This document shows positions 26,101 through 38,829 of a stretch of DNA of 64,000 nucleotides, one piece after another; position 1 is the stretch's first letter; every line of letters begins with the position of its first letter. The notes under the pieces are model-generated. The model did not search any database, was not told where the DNA came from, and saw only the letters and a list, made by a program, of their open reading frames with translations. The translations under genes and the position numbers were made by a program. The DNA is from Cordia subcordata (lineage: Eukaryota; Streptophyta; Magnoliopsida; Boraginales; Cordiaceae), in NCBI GenBank assembly GCA_028554755.1, contig JAPTOF010000009.1:12191501-12255500 (forward strand), read 5' to 3'.

Positions 26101-27220
26101 AGAGGACAATATATTTTTCCAGACAATTTAGCAAGTCATTTTCCATCCTTTAGGCGCCATCTTGTGGACATGAAGTTCTAATTTTCTTTTCTAGCCAAGG
26201 GTTAATCAAGATTTAGGTGCTTTAATTTTGTAAGATCTAATTATTTTATTCCTTTTATGCTATTTGATATTTGCGTGTTTACTGTTTTGAGAACTAATAT
26301 TGTTCTGCAATAGTTTAATTTTTTGCGTGGTTATTCAATTGCATGACAATAAGTAGCCAGTGAGATTAATTTAATTAATCTAAGTATAGTGGTAACCAAA
26401 TTTTCTGTGTAATTACGCACTCTAAACGAGCAATTACCGCGAGAGTGTTGACTTTTAAAATCAGGTCTTTCTAGATTTTATTGCTGCCCTTAGATAAATT
26501 TCACGGGCATCTCCGGGGTTTAGAACGTCTAATATGTAAGGTGATAGTGGGAAAAATCATAGTGTATTTAAACCATTATCAACACTGTAAGGAAATATGA
26601 GGTTGTTAGGCTGAGTCAATAACTATAACTGATTTATCAAAATAGTTGGAAGTATCTTTGTATCTAGGATCGGATTTGTTGACCGAGATTGCAATTACAC
26701 CTTAGGCTAGATTTAAACCCCTGTGTTGGATAGTTTTGTTTATTTTACTTTGTCGCATTTAAACCCTCTTCTTAATTGTAACTTATTTGATTAATCTACT
26801 TGGCGTAATTAGCATATTATAACCTCCTAATCCCTTACATTCGACCATTTTCTCACCACATACTTTATTTAAATTCCCGAGGTCAGAATTGGTATTTTAT
26901 TTTTGGTGGTTTTGACGCCTATTAGCTAGACCCTCTGTTCTGAAAATCTTATTCAAAACTAGCCTTTTTCAAATCTATTTTGATCTTATCCATTCTATAA
27001 ACTTTCCAAGAAGAGATATTTTGAAATACCCATGTGCCTAACGATTACATTTTTCAATTGTGCATATAAATACACCACATTTGGCAAAATAACACATATT
27101 TTGATGCAATCATTAGCTCAATCATCGTAAAAACACTCTCTTCGCTTTGTCTGCTTAATTTTTAGCTTTTGCTTTAATTATTTTTTTGTATTTACTCTCT
27201 TTTAGGTTGGGTCTGTGAGT

Positions 27221-27312
27221 GAAATCCTTGCAAAGCTCAAAGACAGAGAGTGATCCTTGCAAAGCTAAAAGACAGAGAGTGATCCTTGCAAAGCTAAAAG
27301 ACAGAGTGATAT
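27221..27312. repeat. 29-bp tandem repeat, about three copies
   Basis: Unit ATCCTTGCAAAGCTAAAAGA plus CAGAGAGTG repeated three times, the first copy with one change. Confidence 0.85.
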
Positions 27313-28773
27313 TGGATGAATCCTTAGATTAGGTAAAAATCTAAGGTGAGTTATAATGCCTTTTCCTACTTAGCTAACAATTGAAAAGCATGATTCATTG
27401 ATTTTGTGCAGGTCTTCCAAAATTCTAAAGCAGAGAGCTTTAGGAAGCTTTAGGAAATGAGTTTAGGCTTGAGTTGAACTACTACTAAAAATCGTTGGTG
27501 TTCTTTGTTGTCAGTTTGATTTCATTTTTGGTTTTTGTATTGCCCATTACCTATTCTATTAAAGTCCAAAATCAATGATATAAATGCAAAAAAAATCAAT
27601 CTACACCTTATTCACCCCCTTCCTCCCTCCTCCCCCTCTCGGTTTATTTGCCCCTTGCGTTGCATTTTTTATATTTTCTCAAATACCCAACCAAATCTTT
27701 CAGTTTGAAAAATTAGATAATTTTGGAGAGAAAAATTATAAATGAAGTAATTGGATACATTTTTAGCATTTAGTAAGCATCTTTACATAAACAAATTAGA
27801 AAATAGTTTTACGTTGACAGAAGAGATGAACTTAATGTCTTTTAGAGGAAAAAAAAACTCATAAAATAAAAATATGTAATATTGATTAAAAAATGTAAAC
27901 TCTAGTTTATAATATATAGATTACAATAGGTAGTGTTATGTTTTGAATTGGTGAGACCGGCTTGCAAGTCCCTATGATATAGACATATGATGTGTCTTCA
28001 TATTTTGCAATAAGTTCCACTACTTTGCATGCAATTACATAGATCAAAGTGATTAAAGTAATTTATTTTGTAAGTTATTTGATCTAGTCTTGTTCGAGAG
28101 ATGACAAGATTTTTTGAAGACTTACAAGAGCAATTTGAAGAAGATTCTAGGCAACTAGAGTTGAAGATCAATCATAATTTAAGTTGGGTTGATTTAATGG
28201 ATAAGTATTGGGTTCAAATATATGGATCAAGGATCAATTTCTTAAAGAATACAAGGAACTTTGGCCTTTCTTGCAAATTAAGTCATTGGGGAAATGAATA
28301 TGGCAAGCGGTCTTAGCATTAATTTTGAAAAGTTTCCTCTGTCAAACCACTTTTGGTATTTTGCCCATAACTCTCACTCTAGACGTCAAATCATGTGATT
28401 CTTCAGCCATCGGACTTCTAAACAATAAGGCTACAATTCTTATGAAGACCACATTTCCAAATTCAAGAGGAATCAAAGTGAAAAATCAATCACAACACCT
28501 TTGAAAAATTCTCTTCACTTGTTGGACACATTTCGATATTTTGGGCATAACTTGGGCTATAGAGGTCCAAATAAGGTGATTCTTACGGCTATGGAAAGCT
28601 ACTTCATTAGGCTACAACTATTCTATTTTGAGCTTAGCCCAAATATACCTTTAAGATGGTAAAAGAAGTCCGTCAAATGAGAGTATAAAAACTAGCAGTA
28701 GTTACCTAATCCTAGTGAGATTTGAAAAGGAATTTGACACCATTATAAACACCCACAATACACAACAAAAAGA

Positions 28774-28892
28774 GGACTTCAACATAGAGTTTTCAGTCTC
28801 TTATTGCAGAGAGTAAATTGAATAATTGGAGAGAACTTCAACCTAGAGTTTTCAGCCCTATATTACAGAGATTAAATTGAAGAATTGGGGAG
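28774..28892. repeat. About 60-bp tandem duplication
   Basis: Two copies of ACTTCAACNTAGAGTTTTCAG followed by a TATTNCAGAGANTAAATTGAA block; roughly 85-90 percent alike. Confidence 0.7.
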
Positions 28893-30315
28893 CAACTCTC
28901 AAATAGAATTCAAGACAAAGAACTCCATCAACTTATTTGTCTAGGAATAATATAATGAGTTTTTATTTTCTCAATTCTTTTTCACTTTTTACTTTGAATT
29001 TTGTTATGAACTAAATCCTCATGATTCATTGTGATAGTTAGAGATTATTTTTCTTCATGCTTCGAATTCTTTGGGATTTATTTAATTATTCGTATTTGTG
29101 CTTTATTGTTATTAAATTTTTGGTTAATCATTATTATGCTTATAGCTAATTTTCGTTAGTCAAGAATTTATACTTTTCACCAAATAAGGATCTTGTAGAT
29201 TCTTGTGGGTACAAATATAGATAGGACTAGATTTAATTAATTGTTTCGGGATTAAGATAGGTTATGCCATTGAGATAGCCTATGCCTTTGTAGTCTCAAT
29301 TAATTTTCTAAGGTCTCTTAGATTAATTAATTAAAGAAAAGTGAGAGATAATTTATGCCATTGAGATAGATTATGCCTCAATAGCTTTAGTTAATTAATC
29401 TACGCAAATTAGAGCTTGTAGCCTAATCCCATAAGCTTAACTGGAAATCCCCAAGTTGATAAACATGAACAGGATAATTTGACTAGCTGTCACCTTGAAT
29501 TGTGAATTTCGATAGATTTAATTCTCGCAATTTTTGTGGTTGATTTTTGTGAATTTTTTCAGTTAATTTCTTATATTAATTTTCTCTCTTAATTTAGTTT
29601 AATCTAAACCTCCCTTTCTTTATTAACTAATTTAGTTGGTTTGAATTTTCAATTTTAATTTAGGATTTAGTTTCAATTCTTTTTTTCAATTCTTGATAAC
29701 AATCTCGACTCCCTGTGGCTTGACTCTTTAGTCGCCATTCGTGTGATAAAGAGGAATAATAATTTGTCTCGTTGTTGATTGTTTTAATTGATTTTATTTG
29801 GCCTTACAACGACATGGTCAATATAATATTCAATAGGTATTCCAAATCTCAAAATCTTTTGGAGTTTGTTATAAATAATTGATTATATCATTTAGATGGT
29901 AAAAATATTTGATTGAAGTAGAGAAAGATAAATATAAACATGAGATCCTTTTACAATATCGTATAAAATATGCTGGTAACTTTAAATTGGCGGCATCAAT
30001 AATTTATAATTATTAAATCTCACTCATAATATTATAATATTATGAGCTAATCTTTTTCCATAAATATAATGCTATAAAGAATCCACTATTGATTCAATTT
30101 CTTTTATGCTTCATTTAAAATAGTGACCTAACTCAGAACAGGTTAGAAATAGCCATCATGGCACACGGTACGGTATTTTATAGGACCTTGAAGAGTCAAG
30201 ACGAGGGGGACCAAGAGGCAACTGAGCTTGAGAGGACCAAGAGTCAAGTCACAAGCTGCCTGATAAATTCCCTGTACCAGTCTCTCAGAACCTTGGTTTA
30301 ACATCCCAGTCCTAA

Positions 30316-30686
30316 AGCCCTGCACCTCAGTCCTAGGGGTAGACACTGCCAAAATGATCGATGACGCTCCCGAAGGAGATCAGATGGATTTAGAGGCGAG
30401 GGGGAAGGTTAGAACCCTTGATCTTTCTAGTGATTAATGAATAGATGCTCAGTAAAGAGTAACTTTTGCTGCCTTGAGTTGTCTCCTATATGTCACAAAA
30501 TTCTTATTTGGAATTGCCGTGGGGCATCAAAGGGGGATTTCATGCATATGGCTAAGGATCTAATAAAAATTCACCATCCAAGGATTTTTGTCATTCTCGA
30601 ACCAAGAGTTAGTGGGGATAAAGCTAACAAGGTTATTACGGACCTATCTTTTTCGAGATCCATTAGGACTGAGGTGCAGGGCTTTA
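30316..30686. repeat. 23-bp perfect inverted repeat at the 5' end of the LINE
   Basis: Plus-strand positions 30664-30686 and the reverse complement of 30313-30335 are identical (start TAGGACTGAGGTGCAGG, end CTTTA). The right arm lies in the endonuclease-coding region. Confidence 0.8.
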
Positions 30687-33450
30687 CAGGTGGAGTTTGA
30701 CTTTTATGGGAAGAAGAGAAGATGGAGGTTGAGTTTTTTTTGTGTTAACAAACAAGTCCTAAATGTCATGATCAAAGAAGGAAATGAGTCTCAATGGCTT
30801 TTCTTGGCAATCTATGCCCACCTAATTGCGAAAAATAAGGGCCCACTATGGACGACTTTAAGGAATGTAGCAAACAGATGAAAAAGGCCTTGACTTGTAG
30901 CTGGGATTTTAACCAAGTGGCCATCCACAAGATAAAATAAGGGGGGCCTTTAGAAATTACACAACGGATGATTAAGTTTGAAGAATGGGTTCATGATTGT
31001 AATTTGGTGGATCTTGAATTTGAGGGTCTTCATTTCACTTGGTCCAATTCTTGGGAGACAGTTTAGAGAATTCTTGAGCGGCTGGACCAAGCTTATGCTA
31101 ACCCGGAGTCGCTTCTATGTTTTCAAAATATTAAGGTTAAGCACCTCCCTTGCGTCAATTCAGACCATGTCCCCATTCTCATTGGGCCATTACATAATGT
31201 CACTAAAAAGAATAAAAAGGCATCCTTTTTTATTTGGATATGGCTGGCTTGGTCACAAGGACTTTGCTAGTTTTATAAAATAGCAATGGTTTTTCCTCAA
31301 TGAGAACATTCATGAGAAAACCAAAAGAATGGCAGAGGACCTCAGGCATTGGAATAAGTTCAGTTTCGGTGACATGTTCGCAAGGAAAAGGAATTTATTG
31401 GCTCGAATAGGAGGAATTCAGAAAGCGACTCAAAAGAAGCATAATTCTTCACTGTTGAAATTGGAAAAGAAACTTAAGAAAGAGTATAAACAGGTTCTCA
31501 ATTAGGAAGAATTGTTTTGGCATCAGAAATCCAAGAAGTAATGGATGACATCAGGTGATAGAAGTACTAGATTCTATCACATGGCTACGATTATGAAATA
31601 AAGAAAGTCTAAAATTAGTAGCCTTAGGAAGGACAATGGAGATTGGACTGATGATATGGAACAACTTAAGGACATGGCTAAACAGTATTTTGAAAGATTA
31701 TACAATGGAGAAAAGGATCAACTCAAAGACTTCTCTAAGGCATCCTTCGCTCCTTTAACTAAAGATGAAGAAGGAAGATTATTAAAGCCTATAATTGAGT
31801 TGGAATTTTATTGCAGACACTCTTAACCAAACTAGTTTGCCTAAAAATTGGGTTTCTTTGGTTACTTCCTCTCTGTCTTTGTCTAAAATTACTCTGTTAT
31901 GGAATGGAGAGCCCCTGCTGTAATTTCAACCTTGTAGGGGAAAACAACAAAGGGATCCTCTATAGCCTTTTCATTCTTTGCAGGGAAAGATTGGCTCAAA
32001 AGATAACTAACTCTGTTGCAGGAAAGAAATGGAGGCCAATCAAGGTAAGTAAATGTGGCCCGAATATCTCTCATTGATTCTTTGCTGGCGACGTGCTTTT
32101 GTTTGCAAAGGCTTCTATGGAGCAAATCAAAGAGATCCAAGATATACTGACGGACTTTTGCAAAGAATCAGGCCAATTGCCTCTAAATCAAGCATGATGG
32201 TATCTGCTAATGTCAGTCAGAATGTTGCTAATAATGTGAGCTTTCAATGTGGAGTTTTGCCGAAGGATGACTTGGGTGATATCGTGGAGTAAACACTTTC
32301 TAAGGCAAAACCAACAAGGGCACTTACAAAGAGGTGATCACTAAGGTGCAAAGTAAATTGGCGGGGTGGAAAAGGAGTACCTTATCTTTTGCAGATCATG
32401 GAACTCTTACTAAGTCTATTTTGGCAGCAGTGCCAACCTACGCAATGCATACAACCTCCTTGCCTATCTAAGCCTATGAAGAGATTGATAGAGTGCGAAG
32501 AAACTTTATATGGGGCTCCTTTGAAGAGAAAAGACGAATTCATCAGGTTTCGTGGGAGAACATGTGCAAACCAAAGGAAGCAGAGGGACTGGTTTTACAG
32601 AATGCAAGATTGGTAAACCTTGCATTGCTGTCGAAATTGGGTTGGAAAAATTTTAACTAAGTCGAACCTCTCATGGGTGAAGATGATGAAGGGAAAATAT
32701 TTTAAAGAGGAGTTTTTGTGTTACCAAGGTAAATCTGCAGATTCTAGAATGTGCCAAAAGTATTGTCAAAGGGCTTGAAAATAATTCGACAAGGTGCTAA
32801 ATGGGTTATTCGAAATGGCCGGCATGCAAGATTCTGGAGTGATTGATGGGTTGGGGAACATCCATTTTGGCAAAAAGCTATCAGAGACACACCGGAACAC
32901 CAACTCAACCAGAATGTGGCATCCTTTTGCAAGAATGATGGGTCTGGAAACGCTTAAAATCCAATGCTAATCATATGGTTTTTGTGAAGATGACTTGGAG
33001 AGCCTGGGTTAGCAACAACCTAAAGGACATGAGTTGGAGGGATGAAGGAATTACGTGCTTCACAACCAAAGTATCGAGATTCAGCCGCAGAACAAGGTGT
33101 GGTGCATGAAAAAACACGTGGCTGAATCGAGAGTAGCATGGAACGAAAGCACAAGAACTGGGATTAAGAGCAAAAAGGAACGGCAGGCTATTTTATGGAA
33201 CCCTCCAGGTAGGAGAAAGCTCAGGAGCAATAGAGGATTTACGATTAATCACGTCTACAGGGAAGCAAATAGGAGTGCAGACTGGGTGGCCAATTAAGGT
33301 TTAACCTTACCGATTGGGGCACACATACTCAGAGATCCACCTGAGTCAGTAATGGCACTGCCTGGAGAAGATTTGTGCTGTGCTGCCTCTCATAGAATAG
33401 TCACTATCTAGTTATTTTTTTGGCTTCACCTCACTTGTTAAAAAAATATA
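30440..33450 (+). mobile_element. Decayed L1-type LINE (endonuclease, RT, RNase H remnants)
   Basis: Successive plus-strand fragments in the order of a plant LINE ORF2: endonuclease start ILIWNCRGASKGDF and later LEGLHFTWSNS-like and VNSDHVPILIG blocks (30490-31190); RT-linker sequence with GDRSTRFYHMAT and DNGDWTDDMEQLKDM (31300-31800); RT motif FAGDVLLFAKASMEQIKEIQ near 32085, with the YADD box replaced by AGD; FADHGTLTKSILAAVPTYAM (32390); zinc-binding region (32770-32930); RNase H end FTINHVYREANRSADWV (33238-33294). It contains many stops and frameshifts and an apparent deletion in RT around 31800, so it is dead. An A-rich tail lies near 33440. Confidence 0.85.
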
Positions 33451-33743
33451 GTAAAAAACATACGAGAGAGTGTCTTTTTTTTTTTTTTAAAAGTACTTAT
33501 AAGCAGTGAAATAAGTAGAGCTAAGCAGGCACCTTTCTGAGTGGGCTTTTTTCCTTTCTTGACCACTAACGATATTTCAACCAAGTTGCAATTCTGCTTG
33601 TATCAGAAGGTGATGAACAAACAGAAGCAGAGTTTGATTACACCCCTTAGATTTCCCCAACATGCACAATCTGATAAGCTAAAAGCATGAAGCTCTAACA
33701 TGGACAAACAACATGTTATTTGATACTTGGTGAAGGGGAGTTA

Positions 33744-34032
33744 AGAGTGTGTGTTTGGCGAAGCTTATAAGCCGGTGAAATCAACTTATAAATTGAAAAA
33801 GAAATTTGACATGTCTGGCTTAAGAGCTTATAAGCAAGTAAAATTAAGCCATGCATCCAAGCACCCTTGAGCACTTATGTTTAATTATGTATGAAGATTT
33901 TTCTGTCCTTCAACAAAATAATTTTTTATACCACTTATTAATTAAATATCTTTTTTAATCATTCTAACTAACACTAAGCACCTATCTACCAATCATTTTA
34001 GCAACTTATAAGTGCATTTATCCAAACACTTC
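33744..34032. mobile_element. MITE-like element with AAGCTTATAAG ends
   Basis: Left end AGTGTGTTTGGCGAAGCTTA and inverted right end (CTTATAAGTGCATTTATCCAAACACTTCT) match in GTGTTTGG and CTTATAAG. Downstream of the NPH3 gene. Limits approximate; target duplication not clear. Confidence 0.45.
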
Positions 34033-34353
34033 TCCACCTATTTATCACTTCCATATAGGCCTACTTATAAGCACATTAAAATAAGCAAAGCCATGAGAGT
34101 TCTTCAACATTAGGAATGAGGGGGGAGGGGGGGTGTTGTTGCAAGATGGTTAAAAATACAAATGATAAACTACATTGTCGCAGTTTGTCTTGGATACAAT
34201 TTCCAGGGGTGAGATTACAGACAAGATCATAAGAAGACAGGTTAAGACCTACACAAGTACTATGACACAAGCAATAAAAACTAGTTTGGGTCCAGAATCA
34301 GAAGGGTGACTGAAGAACAAACTGAAAAAATGAAATAATCAAATGAAATGAAG

Positions 34354-34905
34354 TTATTCTTCTGAGGATAGCTTCTTCTTGTGCTTTCCGGGCCTGTCCT
34401 GCGCTTTTTCAACTTTCGCATTTCCATTACTCTGATTACTAACAGAACCCTCCTGAGCGCTGCACATTTGAGACTTTAACCTGAAGCCAAACTTCTTTGA
34501 GACGGCTCCCCACGAGTTGGATTGCTTCACCTTACCTAACTTCTCGATCTCTTGCTTCATGTTTGAACACTCTTTTTCAAGCTCATAAACTCGCATCCTC
34601 ATGTTATCCATCCCAACTTTCAGAACCTGGTTTTCCCTCACAGCTGTGCTCCAGCCACCCTCATTTGGTCCCACCAAGCCACTTCTCAACTGTCTTGACC
34701 CCCCATCAAGATTGTCTGAGACCAGGAAACAGCCAGCAATCGAGGTCCTCAGCTGAAGCTGCTCAAAGAAGAGAACTTGCACTACAATTCTTAGAGGCAG
34801 CCTCTCATTCTGGGCAGCGTGGGTGCAAGCTTCCAATGACAGCTTCTGGCAGTCCATCAGTCTACAGAGTTGTTCTCTGTCTGACTCTGCCAACCATGGG
34901 TGCGA
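34354..34905 (-). CDS. NPH3 gene exon 4 (aa 453-635 and stop)
   Basis: Begins [20 protein letters not shown] after GTCTGCAG; encodes the conserved C-terminal part of the NPH3 domain ([14 protein letters not shown]), the coiled coil and a basic tail. An internal Met at 34893 is not the start. Confidence 0.95.
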   Translation of the reverse strand, partial: SHPWLAESDREQLCRLMDCQKLSLEACTHAAQNERLPLRIVVQVLFFEQLQLRTSIAGCFLVSDNLDGGSRQLRSGLVGPNEGGWSTAVRENQVLKVGMDNMRMRVYELEKECSNMKQEIEKLGKVKQSNSWGAVSKKFGFRLKSQMCSAQEGSVSNQSNGNAKVEKAQDRPGKHKKKLSSEE

Positions 34906-37900
34906 CTGCAGACGGAAGAAAAGAATAAAAGAGGTTATCTAACAAAATCAACAAGCATCGAGACGTAATAGCCAAAAGCTTATAGTGAAATTTTGTGGCC
35001 CTGTTTCTATGCGAAATGATTTTTACATGGAAAACTGATGCTGATATCACAAGCAATGTGACCAACTGATGAAGTTCATTACTGGACCTTACTTGGGGCC
35101 TTGACGATGCCATGTTAACAGCTCCCCATCTCCCCCCCACGCCTTCTTCCTTTTCCCTTTCTATTTTTCCATCTTGCGACAGAAGGAAGGCGCATTGCTC
35201 ATCTTTCCAAAGAGATTCTACTTTTAACTGCTAAATAAATCTAAAAGATTTCCCAATTATTTTCCTAATACTAAGTTTTTCCATTTTATTCTTATATGAG
35301 AGAGCCAGTGGCCCGGGGGGCAACGAGGGCCAATGCCAAATGGTCAGGTCTTACAATAGCCCCTCTAACTGAAAAAGGATCTGGTAGTTCTCGGGCCAGT
35401 ATCCTAGATTTACTGATATTCCAGTTTGGTGCTGAGAAGATGAGTGGTAATCTGGGTTTACTATTCATATGATGCAGTAGTTAGTATCCTTAGGCTTATT
35501 CTATAACTTACAAAGTAAACTTACCTTCAGATATATGTCTATTGCACGATAAAGCCCATCATCCAAGGGCCTCGCATAGTCAGGGACAGCAGCAGCAAGA
35601 GACTGAAACTTGGGAAGCTTCAAATTTATATCTGGAGCAATCTCTGCAAGGTATCCATCAATGAGCTTTGCTACCATTGTTACTGGAGTCAGTGAAGGTG
35701 ATCCCATTAGCTGATCATCATGCACTGAAGAAGGGGATCCTCCATCAGCAATCTGATCCATTGCCAAAAAGTGCTCAAGTATCCGCTGCACACATTCAAC
35801 ATCATATAAAGTCTCCATGGTATTAGAGAAATTAGGCATCAAAAGATCTTCGAGAGAGGCTTGATCAAGCTGCATCCCTATCCTTTTCTCTAAGTTTGAT
35901 GTGCACGAGGGATTTGCTCGAAGAATCTTGGCTGTCCGAAGTAATCCAAAAAGAATTTTGGTGGGGGCTAATCCCTTCTGCATGGGGAGTAAGTGCTCAA
36001 TATCTTCAAGTAAGAGCTTCTGGTCCTCTTCAAACAGTGAGGCACCCAAGCCCACAGGTGCAAGACGACTACTTGACTCACTAGTGCCCTGACGCCGGTT
36101 CAGTCCAGGCAGATATCTTTTTGCATAATATGTAAGCGAGCCAGCAATTATCTCCTCCTTGATACCTTGAGATTCCATGGCAGAAATCAACCTCTTATAG
36201 ATAGGTAAACTCAAAGTCGACGCATCCTCATACCACCAATCTGTGGTTGCATTCTTTGGCCTGGCCCCAGTGCTTATTCCATTCCACAGGAGACTTCCAC
36301 CTGGACTCTGCAATGGCCCACTCTGCTCCATCATAGGCCACCCAAAAAGATTAGGGTCAGTACATGCCTTTGCAGCCAATGACTCGATGCACTTTTTTGG
36401 AATATGTAGGTCTTCAGCGTAGGGCAGAATATCATCACATGTTTGGAGTGCTCTTAAGGAATCTTTCCAGCTGCGGATAACCACTTGATTTAGAAAACTT
36501 TCAGTCAGTGAAATAAGATTGCCCTCCCCATACTCTTCTGTCATCTCAAGATGCTCGGCGGCACATCGAAGGTATACAACATTTCCAGCAGTTAGTTCTA
36601 GTTTTACTCCATAGCAAAATTTAGCTACAAGTTCAAATGTTTTGGCCCCACCAGGAATGTCGGGGAGTTTAATGAAACAGCTCTCTTCTCCCTTTTCAGA
36701 TGCTTCTGCAATTAGTTTTTCCATAACCGCACTTCTTGATAGCAATGGAAACTGCAGTTGAAAATTTAGGAAAAGAGGGACAAGAAAAACATAAGAGAAA
36801 TAAGCAAAGATAAAAGATATGACACTCAAAAAATCAACAAAAATATAAATTTTCCAGGAGCGTGTGTGTTTAGGGCTGCAAGAAGGAACAGAATGTTACT
36901 TTCGCACGTGCATCCACCCACTAAACTCTATCTCCGGAGCCTCTCTCCCCATCTCCAGGCTGGAGAAGTGGGGGGAATATTCTCAAACTATAGAGTGGCA
37001 AGCCAAACAAAACCTAGGCTAGACACTGATATGAACTAGATATTCCGCTATTTACTGTTTTGTCCAGCATCACTACATGTTTCTGAAACAACCTAGTAGG
37101 TGGTTAGGAATTGAAGGGGTTATCTTCTAGATGCCACATGAGTTTCTTCTGCTATGAAGATGCCACAATATAGAGCTCGAAATGGTAATCAGCATTTTCT
37201 TAGTTTAAAGTATAAAGCACAATCATCAGTCTGGGCATGATACATGTGTGCATGCATTATTTACCAGATATGACCAATGCTATACTCGTTAAGCGTCACT
37301 GGCTGGTTGGTTTGAATAAAACGTTTACCTTGTGAAGATGGAAGGACATCTCCCCAACTTCAACAGTTATATCACTTGGGAGACCACTTGTGCAGAACCT
37401 ACAATTTTTATGACAAAAGAAAGATTAGATTTTGCATAAGATCAAAGCATCTTCACAGGATAAATTTCATCAACAGTTAATTTGTGATAATACTTTCGTT
37501 CAGGGATTGCATTATCAGAGCTCCCAAAAAAAATGACTAGCAAAAGAAGTTTATTGGCAAATATAGGTCTGGTTTTGCCTATGTCAAGGATTTTGTTAGA
37601 AGAAGAGTATAGTAGCAGATGTAATAATTAAATCTATCTCTAAGGTTTTATCCTTTGCATAGCCAGTCCCAAGCCCATACTAGGAAGATGGTTGCATTGG
37701 ATAGTCAAAAGCACATAAAACCATGTCAGATTTCTTTTATGGATTCTAGACAACAAATGGAAGTCTACTTGCCAGAAATTTCAAATATTCTCAGAAATGC
37801 TATTTGTATATTTACGTGCCACATAAATCTAAAATTGTAAGTTAATCAAATGGCATAAACTTGATTATGCTTCTTGCAAAAGCCCGTATATGGAGGAAAG

Positions 37901-38829
37901 TTGTTCCAGCAAATGCAACTCCACTCTTCTGTATTATTGCACTACTTGAGAATAGCAGGACAGCAGCAGCCATTCAACAAGAGACCAGATGAACTATAGA
38001 CTCGAAAAGTCAGATATTAGAAGTTGCAGGAATGCAGCTCCAACATGTTAGGTTAAACCACCAGCAAAGACGTCCCCTAGTCAATTAGCAGGTAAAGCCC
38101 CGTTTCATAAAGTCTAAATATTTGTTAATTCATGTTAGATCAAAATCCATGCCAAGTCAAAGAGATTCACCATGCTAATGCATATAAACCAAATCAGGGA
38201 TTCAAATTGTGAATGGCATCCTCACATTCTCGACCAATTACATTACAGTCCCCTCCCCTGCAAGAAAGACCAGGATTTTCTTATCTATTTTCCTCTTAGC
38301 AACAGCCACCTCGATTTACCAATTTGATGCCAGAGGAGAAGAACTAAAAAATAGATAATAAAGAGTTCTCAAAAGAAACTTTACCGGACCATGAAAGTAC
38401 ATAACATTGAAATCTTTCGTTCAACTTCATTAGATTAAAACAAAGACAGAGTGGTGTAGCAATACCCCCCCCCCTTCACACACATGGAGGCGCACACACA
38501 TGAAACACAGAGCAATGCAGTTAAGGAAGCAGTAGCTAGAGTGAAATCCTCACACTCACAGACACACACATGGAGGCACACACACAAAACAGAGAGGAAA
38601 TACAGAGCACTGCAGCTAAGGAACCAGTAGCTACAAACGAAGCACAAGAATCCTACTCTAAGCAGAATGATTTCACTCAAGTTGAATTCATAAAGTCAAT
38701 AGACAAATTGAGTCAGCACAAACAACAAATCAAATTGAAGACTGTAAATTTCACGAAAGAGTAACCATACCAAGCCTGCCCTTGCCGCTGGAATGCATCA
38801 GTTTTGGATCCCAACTTCATACAAGCCAT
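34354..38829 (-). CDS. BTB/POZ and NPH3 domain protein, At1g30440-like (4 exons, 635 aa)
   Basis: Member of the NPH3/RPT2-like family, plant proteins that act as probable substrate adaptors of CUL3 ubiquitin ligases, often at the plasma membrane in phototropism or auxin-related signalling. Exons (minus): 38829-38771, 37398-37329, 36751-35525, 34905-34354; total 1908 nt, in frame, GT-AG throughout. The start [20 protein letters not shown] matches the At1g30440 N-terminus as I recall it. The BTB fold covers about residues 20-130 ([19 protein letters not shown], then [20 protein letters not shown]). The NPH3 domain runs about 210-530, with [18 protein letters not shown] and [20 protein letters not shown] coiled coil follows ([20 protein letters not shown], about residues 565-590), then a lysine-rich tail ending SSEE. 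The specific function of this subclade is not established. Confidence 0.95.
35525..36751 (-). CDS. NPH3 gene exon 3 (aa 44-452)
   Basis: Starts [20 protein letters not shown] after CTGCAG (the upstream in-frame Met at 36829 lies in the intron). Encodes the rest of BTB and most of the NPH3 domain, ending AIDIYLK at donor GTAAGT. Confidence 0.96.
37329..37398 (-). CDS. NPH3 gene exon 2 (aa 20-43, BTB start)
   Basis: A 70-nt exon encoding [20 protein letters not shown] then LHK; the start of the BTB domain. Acceptor TTGTAG, donor GTAAAC; phases join exons 1 and 3 exactly. Confidence 0.93.
38771..38829 (-). CDS. NPH3 gene exon 1 (aa 1-20)
   Basis: A 59-nt first coding exon encoding [20 protein letters not shown] with the final Trp codon split at donor GTATGG. 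It is too short for ORF scanning and lies about 1.4 kb from exon 2; identified from conservation of the N-terminus with At1g30440. Confidence 0.88.

Larger units (their letters stand above)
23000..30100. other. Intergenic region upstream of CCC1, no supported gene
   Basis: AT-rich. The first 300 bp are CCC1 leader/promoter. 23290-23352 holds the right end of a Tourist-like MITE (AATCCAAACGAGCCC). 23360-23560 resembles a LINE 3' end on the minus strand. 24000-29800 shows long T-rich stretches and local repeats that may be decayed LTR elements, but no reading frame of recognisable family was found. A 71-residue ORF at 28101-28316 has no family I recognise and is probably chance. Confidence 0.5.

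Noticed and set aside
28101..28316. 71-residue plus ORF with charged residues
   Set aside because: No recognisable family, isolated in repeat-rich DNA; possible fragment of an unknown element but not supportable as a gene.
27221..28892. Regular short repeats as a CRISPR-like array
   Set aside because: Units are directly adjacent without unique spacers and the genome is a plant.
30143..30352. 69-residue minus ORF at the LINE 5' side
   Set aside because: Its only similarity is the 23-bp inverted copy of LINE sequence; not a gene.
34497..34928. 143-residue plus-strand ORF
   Set aside because: Antisense to NPH3 gene exon 4.
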